Shown here piece by piece: positions 1 through 6,582 of a DNA stretch of 64,000 nucleotides; positions within the stretch are counted from its first letter, which is position 1; every line of letters begins with the position of its first letter. The translations under genes were made by a program, and so were the position numbers. The stretch is taken from positions 1,178,001-1,242,000 of the forward strand of contig NZ_JAUFQN010000019.1 in NCBI RefSeq assembly GCF_030409795.1, read 5' to 3'. This DNA is from Flavobacterium paronense (GTDB lineage Bacteria > Bacteroidota > Bacteroidia > Flavobacteriales > Flavobacteriaceae). The notes under the pieces were generated by a model that was not told the origin of the DNA, made no database searches, and saw only the letters and a program-made list of their open reading frames with translations.

Positions 1-781
1 CTTTGTCAAATTGTTTTTCCTTTACCTGTTCGGGTGAAATATTAATTTGACGGAAGTTTACAATCAAACCATAATCGTAGTCAATTCCTTTTTGACGGTT
101 GCTGTGGTATACGGTCCATTTATCATTCAATCCATAGGTGCTAAAATCCAATAAATCATTTTCTAAACGTACCGGAATAACCATGTTCGTTTCGTTTTTG
201 GTATACACATTTACAAAATCGGTTCCTTTAAATTTAGCTTCATCGGTTAGTTTGGCTACATCTTTAAATCCGGGATTAATACTTTCTAAATACACCAAAT
301 CATCATAAGCACGGCGAATCGTCAGCTTGTCTTTTGTTACCAATAATGCTTTAGAATTGTCGTAAAGGTATTTTGACAAGGCATTTTTACTACTTACAAT
401 TTGATCCGAATAATCATCAAAAGGGAATTGAGCATCACGTCCTTCTTTTAGTAACTTCAAAGGTAAAAGTGGTCGAATCTCTTCTTGACGATAATTTAAC
501 TGAACGTAAGTGTTGTATATTTTTTCTAAGTTCTGTGGATTGGCATCTTTAAACCAACCATTGATATCACGTAAATCGCGCTCTTTAGCTTTAGCAAAAG
601 CTTCTTCTAATAGATAGATATAATCTTGTTTGCCTTTAGCATTTTTATTTCCACGTAAACCATCAACAGCGTTCCTAATAGCAGCATCATACTCGCCGGA
701 AGTTAGTAATTCCCGAGTTTGTTTTACGCCACAAGATGAAAGGATAAGAAATAAGGCAAGGAGTGAAGTAATTTTTTTCAT
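1..781 (-). CDS. Lipoprotein of unknown function (3' end outside window)
   Basis: About 260 residues are visible, starting at the ATG complementary to 779-781 and running off the left edge. The N-terminus is a lipoprotein signal: positive start, hydrophobic stretch, and lipobox LSSC with the cysteine at residue 17. The visible remainder is soluble, mixed alpha/beta-looking sequence with no motif I recognise, so I give no function. Family knowledge only says it should be exported and lipid-anchored. A TATATTTG -7 box (797-804, complement) places transcription start about 10 nt upstream of the ATG. An 11-nt repeat array lies just upstream of that promoter. Confidence 0.75.
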   Translation of the reverse strand, partial: MKKITSLLALFLILSSCGVKQTRELLTSGEYDAAIRNAVDGLRGNKNAKGKQDYIYLLEEAFAKAKERDLRDINGWFKDANPQNLEKIYNTYVQLNYRQEEIRPLLPLKLLKEGRDAQFPFDDYSDQIVSSKNALSKYLYDNSKALLVTKDKLTIRRAYDDLVYLESINPGFKDVAKLTDEAKFKGTDFVNVYTKNETNMVIPVRLENDLLDFSTYGLNDKWTVYHSNRQKGIDYDYGLIVNFRQINISPEQVKEKQFDK

Positions 782-796
782 TGGTTAGATTTTAAA

Positions 797-804
797 CAAA
801 TATA
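797..804 (-). promoter_or_regulatory. -7 box TATATTTG for the lipoprotein gene
   Basis: This is an exact match to the Bacteroidota -7 consensus TAnnTTTG, 15 nt upstream of the ATG. I see no convincing -33 TTG at the expected distance. Confidence 0.45.
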
Positions 805-849
805 ATAGAAATGCTATTGTTTTGAAAGCTCTTTTTGTAAGAATAAAAG

Positions 850-951
850 TTTTGTTCTAGTCATGTTCTAGTTTTGTTCGGCAAAAGGCCCAAAAGGGTA
901 CCACAACCTAGAACAAAACCCGAACGAAACCCGAACAAAGGTCGAACAAAA
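850..951. repeat. Two opposed arrays of 11-nt units
   Basis: Three 11-nt units (850-860, 861-871, 872-882) face four units in the opposite orientation (908-918, 919-929, 930-940, 941-951). Written in one orientation they read GCCGAACAAAA, CTAGAACATGA, CTAGAACAAAA, then CTAGAACAAAA, CCCGAACGAAA, CCCGAACAAAG, GTCGAACAAAA. The core is GAACAAAA. A 25-nt non-repeated centre separates the arms. The array sits upstream of the lipoprotein promoter and downstream of thrC. Confidence 0.8.
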
Positions 952-1022
952 AAACAGCGTTTTTTTACAGTATCGTCTTATAAACACTGAAGATTATACA
1001 GTTACAAAAATGTAAGAATAAT

Positions 1023-2312
1023 TTAGCTTAGCAAAAAGGATTTAAATTCCTCATACGTTTTGATTCGAGTGCTAACTTTTTCTTTTCCTAACACGCTTTC
1101 AATTTGTTTTGGAATAGGTAGTTTTAAGTCCAATAAAGGTTCAACGGTATCTAAGAATTTTATGGGATGTGCAGTTTCTAAAAAGACACCAACACTGTTA
1201 GGTTGTTTTGCCATTTCCTTTTTCAAACCCAGATAACCTACAGCACCATGAGGTTCGGCTATGTATTTTGTTCGGTTGTAAATGTCTTTGATAGCGATTT
1301 CGGTCTCAGCATCAGTATAACTATAGGATGAAAAGTCCTTTTCAAATTCACTTAAATTATGATTGTATAACTCTTGGATACGAATAAAATTACTTGGGTT
1401 ACCCACATCCATGGCATTGGAAATTGTAGCAATTGATGGTTTTGGATCATAGTTTCCTTTTTCTAAAAACCTTGGAACGGTATCGTTAGCATTAGTGGAA
1501 GCTACAAAATGAGCTATTGGTAAACCTAATTTTTTTGCCATAATTCCGGCACAAATGTTTCCGAAGTTTCCGCTTGGGCAAGATAAAATGATTGGTTTGT
1601 TGTGTTTTTTTAATTGTTGGTAGGCAAAGAAAATATAAAACATCTGTGGCAACCAACGCGCAATGTTAATTGAGTTAGCAGAAGTAAGATTCAGATGCTT
1701 TAAACTTTCGTCAAGGAATGCTTTTTTTACCATATCCTGACAGTCATCAAAAACGCCGTCAACTTGCAAAGCTTTTATATTCTGACCTAAGGTTGTCAAT
1801 TGTCTTTCTTGAATATCACTCACTTTTCCGGACGGATAGAGAATGATAACCTCTACACCTTTAACACCTAAAAACCCACTGGCAACTGCACCGCCAGTAT
1901 CACCGGAAGTGGCTACTAAAACTGTGTTTTTAATATCTTTATCTCTGTTGAAATAGGCAAGGCAACGCGACATAAATCGGCCACCAACGTCTTTAAACGC
2001 CATAGTTGGTCCGTGAAAAAGCTCTAAAGAAAACACATTCTCTTCTACCGGCACACACGGAAAATCAAAGCATAAAGTCTCGCTAATAATGCGTTTAAGC
2101 TCGACTTCCGGAATTTCATCACCAACGAATTGTTTAATGGCTTCAAAAGCAATTTCTTCATGTGAAAGATGCTCTATGTTAGCGAAGAAAGAATCAGCTA
2201 AAGGTGAAATGCTCTCTGGAAAATATAATCCTCTGTCAGGCGCTAATCCAGCAACAACAGCTTCCTGAAAACTAACTTTATGTGATTTATTATTTAGGCT
2301 ATAGTAATTCAT
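1023..2312 (-). CDS. thrC: Threonine synthase
   Basis: A PLP enzyme converting O-phospho-L-homoserine to L-threonine, the last step of threonine synthesis, in the cytoplasm. The 429-residue length fits the family. The N-terminus has the family's GLAPDRGLYFP segment. The PLP lysine is K107 in GPTMAFKDVGG, and the phosphate-binding glycine-rich loop is SGDTGGA near residue 136. It lies 19 nt after thrB on the same strand, so the two are almost certainly cotranscribed. In many Bacteroidota thrA, thrB and thrC are contiguous; here thrA is about 3.3 kb away behind an insert. Start taken at the ATG giving a normal N-terminus. Confidence 0.97.
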   Translation of the reverse strand: MNYYSLNNKSHKVSFQEAVVAGLAPDRGLYFPESISPLADSFFANIEHLSHEEIAFEAIKQFVGDEIPEVELKRIISETLCFDFPCVPVEENVFSLELFHGPTMAFKDVGGRFMSRCLAYFNRDKDIKNTVLVATSGDTGGAVASGFLGVKGVEVIILYPSGKVSDIQERQLTTLGQNIKALQVDGVFDDCQDMVKKAFLDESLKHLNLTSANSINIARWLPQMFYIFFAYQQLKKHNKPIILSCPSGNFGNICAGIMAKKLGLPIAHFVASTNANDTVPRFLEKGNYDPKPSIATISNAMDVGNPSNFIRIQELYNHNLSEFEKDFSSYSYTDAETEIAIKDIYNRTKYIAEPHGAVGYLGLKKEMAKQPNSVGVFLETAHPIKFLDTVEPLLDLKLPIPKQIESVLGKEKVSTRIKTYEEFKSFLLS

Positions 2313-2331
2313 AATTCCTAATTCGTAATTC

Positions 2332-3261
2332 TTAATTGGTAATTAATTTTGTTCCTTCATCATTCACTTTAGAAATATGAATATCAAAAGGAATTCCCGT
2401 AACTGCGTATGCATCACTCATGCTTTTGGCCACAGCTTTTGCAATATTTTCTCCTTTGCATAAGGCAAATATGGATGGTCCAGCACCCGAAATTCCAGAA
2501 CCTAACGCACCATTTTGCAACGCTGCATTTTTAACTTCATCAAAATTCGGAATCAAATGTTTTCTGGCTGGTTCAACAATTACATCATTAAGCGATCGTC
2601 CGATTAGTTCGTAGTCTTTAGAATATAAACCAGCTATTAATCCGCCGAGATTTCCCCATTGGGTAATCGCATTTTTAAGTGAAACTTCAGGTTTTAAAAC
2701 GGCGCGCGCATCCGAAGTTTTCACTTCAATATGAGGATGTAAAACGGCAGCATAAATCTCACTTGGACTTTCAATCTTAATCACATCTAACGGATTGTAA
2801 CCGCGAACCAAAGTGAAACCACCCAATACACAAGGCGCTACATTATCGGCATGTTCACTGCCACTGGCAACGACTTCGCCTTTCATGGCAAAATAGACCA
2901 ACTCGTGTTTGGTAAACGGTTTGCCCAAGAGTTCGTTGATGCCAAAAACCGCTCCGGCTGCACTGGCAGAACTGCTTCCAATGCCACTTCCGGCTTTTAT
3001 GTTTTTATAGATTTCTATTTCAAAACCAAAGTCGGATTGTGTTGCATTCAATAAGGCTAAACCAGCAACTCCGGCTACGTTTTTTTCGGTTTCGAGAGGT
3101 AAATCGGCGCCGATAATTTTGGTGATTCTAATTCCTTTTTCAGCAACTTTTCTAATAATCATTTCGTCACCAATACCTTCTAGACACAACCCCATTACGT
3201 CAAATCCGCAATTGAGATTGGCGATAGTGGCAGGACAGAATATTTTGATTTCGTTCATCAT
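2332..3261 (-). CDS. thrB: Homoserine kinase
   Basis: A GHMP-family kinase phosphorylating L-homoserine to O-phosphohomoserine, the substrate of the adjacent threonine synthase. The ATP-binding motif AGSGIGSSSASAAG is at residues 90-103, and the C-terminal GALGSGISGAGPS motif is also present. At 309 residues it is full length. Two consecutive ATGs (3261 and 3258) could start it and I cannot choose. Because a terminator and two opposite-strand genes separate it from thrA, it needs its own promoter. A TAGATTTG -7 box lies about 53 nt upstream (3314-3321). Confidence 0.97.
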   Translation of the reverse strand: MMNEIKIFCPATIANLNCGFDVMGLCLEGIGDEMIIRKVAEKGIRITKIIGADLPLETEKNVAGVAGLALLNATQSDFGFEIEIYKNIKAGSGIGSSSASAAGAVFGINELLGKPFTKHELVYFAMKGEVVASGSEHADNVAPCVLGGFTLVRGYNPLDVIKIESPSEIYAAVLHPHIEVKTSDARAVLKPEVSLKNAITQWGNLGGLIAGLYSKDYELIGRSLNDVIVEPARKHLIPNFDEVKNAALQNGALGSGISGAGPSIFALCKGENIAKAVAKSMSDAYAVTGIPFDIHISKVNDEGTKLITN

Positions 3262-3313
3262 AAAAAAAAATAATTGTTTGTGTGCAATAAATGAACTTTA
3301 ATTTTACTGAAGG

Positions 3314-3321
3314 CAAATCTA
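3314..3321 (-). promoter_or_regulatory. -7 box TAGATTTG, likely thrBC promoter
   Basis: An exact TAnnTTTG match on the complement, leaving a leader of about 47 nt before thrB. No good -33 TTG is seen. It supports independent transcription of thrBC now that thrA is separated. Confidence 0.45.
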
Positions 3322-3373
3322 GTAAAATTATTTAGAGAATAATTGTTTTGAATAATAGCACCTAAGAATTGTT

Positions 3374-3403
3374 TTGAATTATAAATATTTGTTTCTATGT
3401 TTG
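3374..3403 (+). promoter_or_regulatory. Bacteroidota promoter driving the SLOG/TIR pair
   Basis: TTG at 3374-3376 (within TTTTG), a 19-nt spacer, then TATGTTTG at 3396-3403: both boxes match the Bacteroidota consensus. The predicted start near 3409 leaves a leader of about 90 nt before the first ATG at 3502, long for this genome. The 13-mer AATTGTTTTGAAT occurs at 3341-3353 and again at 3367-3379, the second copy overlapping the -33 box. Confidence 0.6.
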
Positions 3404-3501
3404 TTAAGTATAATCTTCTAAAATTTATTAATCTTAAACTTTTTTAATGTATAAATTTTATGTAGTAAAAAATCATTTTATCAATTGACAAGTAATTAGT
3501 T

Positions 3502-4881
3502 ATGTTAAAAATAGGTATTACTGGGCATAGAAATTTAGTAAATACAAAAGACGTAAAAGATAGAATATCTTTGTTTTTTGATTATTATAAAAATTTAGAT
3601 GATGAATTAATAGCGATTACATCATTAGCTATTGGTGCCGATACAATTTTTGCTCAAGTTGCACAAAGTAAAAATATACCATTACGAATTATCTTGCCTT
3701 TTGAAAATGAAGAGTTTAAAAAAGATTTTCATGAATCAGATTTAAAAACACTAGAGGATTTTTTAAAAAACAATAATTACGAATCAGTCTTTAATTTAAA
3801 AGGCAATCATCCTGTTGAAAGAAATAATTCCTATTTGGAAACAGGTAAGTTTATTGTAGATGAATCTGATATTATTTTAGCAGTTTGGGACGGTAAACCA
3901 TCTAATGGTATTGGTGGGACAGGCGATATAGTTGAATATGCTATGTCTAAAAAGAAGCAAGTAAACATAATAAATGGTCAAAAAAACATAAAAAGTTTTA
4001 AAGAAATTGAAAAAGATGAAGTTAAATCTACATTTGAGAAACTTGATGATGAAGCGAAAATTTATAAGAAGAAAAGGTTTGAATTAGCTTGGTTTGGCGG
4101 AATAATTTCTGGATTATTAGCTGTTTTCTGTTTTGCTATTGCATTAACACTTCCAATTGAAGAAAGTAATAAATTTTATTTATCAATAGGTGAAGCACTA
4201 TTTTTAACAATTTCATTTATACTATTGGCCGTTTATGCAAAAAAATGGAAGAAAGTATTTTTAGATAAACGAAGAGGTGCAGAATATTTAAGATTGTTAA
4301 TTTGGTATAAAGATTCTGGAATACCAATACCAGTTTTAGAGAAAATTGATTATAGTCCTAGCCAAGAAATTCTTGATATTGAAAGCAAACTAACTTCTAA
4401 TTTAACTAGAGTAGAAAACTTATCAAACGCTAAAAGGATTACATGGAGCTTAGCTCAAGAGCAAATTAATTATCATTTATCAAGAGTTTCTTTATTTCAT
4501 AAAAGGAATGAAAATATTGAAAAAGCACTAACATCAATAAAATATATTTTCTTTATGAATGTTGCTTTGATTTTGTTTATTGAAAGCCTTCATTTTTTTC
4601 ATATTCATTTTGATATTACTATTCTTAAATTTTTATGGATTATTTTGCCTCCTATCTATGCAGCGTTTGAGGGAGTAAAATATTTTAGTGAATGGAAAAG
4701 AAATATTGTAATATCAAATAAAACAATTAACGCTTTAGAAGAAATTAAAAAGAAAGTCTTGAAATGTAATAATGAATCAGATTTTGAAATAGTATCAAAA
4801 GAACTAAGAAACACGCTAGAAATAGAGAATAGTGATTGGGCAATACGATATGATGAAAAAGAAATGGAAGCAAAGTTATAA
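3502..4881 (+). CDS. SLOG-domain protein with four membrane segments (SLATT-like)
   Basis: 459 residues. Residues 1-160 look like a SLOG (LOG/DprA-type Rossmann) nucleotide-binding domain: GITGHR at 5-10, AIGAD at 43-47, ESDIILAVWDGK at 121-132 and GGTGD at 138-142. Membrane segments are predicted near 197-216, 228-246, 346-364 and 374-390, with a charged soluble block RRGAEYLRLLIW (258-269) after the second hairpin. This resembles the 2TM SLATT effectors named for association with SMODS and SLOG domains. Known family logic: SLOG domains bind nucleotide-derived signals, and SLATT membrane domains are proposed pore-forming effectors. I infer a signal-gated membrane effector working with the TIR protein 51 nt downstream. 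Base composition is lower in G+C than thrA (one 60-nt line here: 16 G+C; one in thrA: 22). The SLATT assignment is less certain than SLOG. Confidence 0.8.
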   Translation: MLKIGITGHRNLVNTKDVKDRISLFFDYYKNLDDELIAITSLAIGADTIFAQVAQSKNIPLRIILPFENEEFKKDFHESDLKTLEDFLKNNNYESVFNLKGNHPVERNNSYLETGKFIVDESDIILAVWDGKPSNGIGGTGDIVEYAMSKKKQVNIINGQKNIKSFKEIEKDEVKSTFEKLDDEAKIYKKKRFELAWFGGIISGLLAVFCFAIALTLPIEESNKFYLSIGEALFLTISFILLAVYAKKWKKVFLDKRRGAEYLRLLIWYKDSGIPIPVLEKIDYSPSQEILDIESKLTSNLTRVENLSNAKRITWSLAQEQINYHLSRVSLFHKRNENIEKALTSIKYIFFMNVALILFIESLHFFHIHFDITILKFLWIILPPIYAAFEGVKYFSEWKRNIVISNKTINALEEIKKKVLKCNNESDFEIVSKELRNTLEIENSDWAIRYDEKEMEAKL

Positions 4882-4932
4882 TTCATAAAAAACTACCTGG
4901 GTGAAGAAAGTGATAGCATTTTATATTTTTTA

Positions 4933-6534
4933 ATGATGGAAAAGAATTTAATATTTTTTAGTTATTCAAGGGTAGATTCTAATTTTGCATTGAAATTAGC
5001 GAAAGATCTTCGACAATCTGGAATTGAATTGTGGATAGATCAATTAGATATAAAAGGTGGAACTCACTGGGATGCTTCTATTGAAGACGCTTTGAATTCA
5101 GCAAATAGAATGATTGTAATACTTTCAGCTTCTTCTGTGGCTTCTAATAACGTAATGGATGAGGTATCTTATGCTTTAGAAAACAACAAAAAAATAATCC
5201 CTGTTCTTTTAAATGATTGTAAAGCACCCTTCAGATTAAGAAGACTTCAGCATATTGATTTTACTTTAGATTACAAGAAAGGGTTGAGTCAATTATTGGA
5301 AGCAATAAACTCTACAAATATTCAAAATCCAATCCTTGTTGTAAATGAAGTTGAAAAACAAATCTCTTTACCAGAAAATGATAATGAAGTAATTGAACCT
5401 ATTAAACCAGAGGTTGTAAAGCTTGTAAAGAAAGAAAAAGAAAAGGATAGAGAAAGAGTAAGCGAAAGGGAAATAGAAAAGGAGAAGGAAAGAGAAAAAG
5501 AAGTCCAAAAAAGGAGAAACAAAATAATTATTATTGGAATTTCAGCATTAGTTGTATTGGTAATATTGGCTATGGTTACTTATAATTACCAATTTAAAAA
5601 ACCAGAAGAAGTAATAAATACATTTCCTTTGGATACTACAGAAATAGAAGTTCCAAAAGTAAAAGATACACTGAATAACTCTGACACAATTAATAAATCA
5701 GAAACTGATAAAATAATTATAAAACAATTGTTTGGTTTGGTTAGCAAAGACGGAACAAAATTTTCTTATTATGGAGAAACAGTAAACAACATCCCAAATG
5801 GTAAAGGAACCGGAACATTTATTGAGGAAAAATATACAGGAGGATGGAAAAATGGCTATAGAGTAGGAAATGGAATTGTTACAGATAAATCAGGAGGAAA
5901 AATTACAGGAAATTTTAAAGATGATAAATTAAATGGGTATGGAATCCTTACTTCTAAAGATTATAATTATAAAGGTTTTTTTAAGGATAATAAATTTAAT
6001 GGAAAGGGAACATTAATTTCAAAAGATGGAGATAGTTATACAGGAAATTTTAAAAACGGAGTTTGTGATGGGATTGGTACTTATAAATATAAAAATGGAG
6101 ATAAATATGAAGGAGAATTTAAAAATAATTTATTTAACGGTAATGGAACAATTAATTATGCTAATGGAGATACATACTCAGGATCATGGAAAAATGATGA
6201 AAAAGATGGGCATGGAACTTATATTACAAAAGATGGATATAAATATATTGGGACTTGGGAAAAGGATAATGAAAAGATTGGTTATCGTACACATGCAACT
6301 AAATTTTCTTCATACATAGGATATACTAAAAATGGAAAACGTGACGGCTTGGGAACATTTATTATTTTTGATAAATACGAAATAAGAAATTGTCCAAATT
6401 CTAAAAAATATATAGGGGGTTGGAAAGAAGATATGCTAGAAGGTTTCGGACGATGTTATGATAAAAATAACAAACTAATTTATGAAGGTGATTTTAAAGA
6501 TGATAAACCTGTATCAAAATATCCAAACAGATAA
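4933..6534 (+). CDS. TIR-domain, transmembrane, MORN-repeat protein
   Basis: 533 residues. A TIR domain occupies about 4-125: FFSYSRVD at 8-15, WIDQLDI at 34-40, and a candidate NADase catalytic glutamate E77 in NVMDEVSYAL, aligning with the glutamate of active TIR NADases. A highly charged Lys/Glu/Arg region (160-196, probable coiled coil) precedes one membrane helix (198-219). About ten MORN repeats follow (279-530; units of the form YxGxFKxxxxNGxGT). Basic residues before the helix suggest the TIR side is cytoplasmic and the MORN side periplasmic. It is encoded after the SLOG membrane protein with a 51-nt gap, on one predicted transcript ending at 6537-6566. ATGs at 4933 and 4936 are both possible starts. 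I infer a defence or stress-signalling enzyme; no exact architecture match is known to me. Confidence 0.85.
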   Translation: MMEKNLIFFSYSRVDSNFALKLAKDLRQSGIELWIDQLDIKGGTHWDASIEDALNSANRMIVILSASSVASNNVMDEVSYALENNKKIIPVLLNDCKAPFRLRRLQHIDFTLDYKKGLSQLLEAINSTNIQNPILVVNEVEKQISLPENDNEVIEPIKPEVVKLVKKEKEKDRERVSEREIEKEKEREKEVQKRRNKIIIIGISALVVLVILAMVTYNYQFKKPEEVINTFPLDTTEIEVPKVKDTLNNSDTINKSETDKIIIKQLFGLVSKDGTKFSYYGETVNNIPNGKGTGTFIEEKYTGGWKNGYRVGNGIVTDKSGGKITGNFKDDKLNGYGILTSKDYNYKGFFKDNKFNGKGTLISKDGDSYTGNFKNGVCDGIGTYKYKNGDKYEGEFKNNLFNGNGTINYANGDTYSGSWKNDEKDGHGTYITKDGYKYIGTWEKDNEKIGYRTHATKFSSYIGYTKNGKRDGLGTFIIFDKYEIRNCPNSKKYIGGWKEDMLEGFGRCYDKNNKLIYEGDFKDDKPVSKYPNR

Positions 6535-6536
6535 AA

Positions 6537-6566
6537 AAAACAGCTTAATTATTAAGCTGTTTTTTT
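6537..6566. terminator. Bidirectional terminator between the TIR gene and thrA
   Basis: The perfect palindrome CAGCTTAAT-T-ATTAAGCTG (6541-6559) is flanked by an A-run before and a T-run after, so it can end both the TIR transcript and the opposing thrA transcript. Confidence 0.85.
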
Positions 6567-6582
6567 ATAATCACATAATTCA

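Noticed and set aside
850..951. CRISPR array
   Set aside because: The units are 11 nt with no unique spacers, and no cas genes are present. The same applies to 57239-57326.
4656..4886. Minus-strand ORF opposite the end of the SLOG gene (also 5322-5522 opposite the TIR gene)
   Set aside because: Both are antisense to strongly supported coding sequence. Their Ser/Phe/Leu-rich products mirror the Lys/Glu codons of the other strand. No promoter seen.
6026..6319. Plus-strand ORF inside the MORN region in another frame
   Set aside because: The reading frame is open only because MORN repeats are internally repetitive; it has no start signal and no recognisable domain.
3502..6534. Calling the pair a known Thoeris system
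   Set aside because: The SLOG domain is N-terminal with membrane segments instead of a SIR2 or macro domain, and the TIR protein carries MORN repeats. Similarity of logic is not enough for the name.
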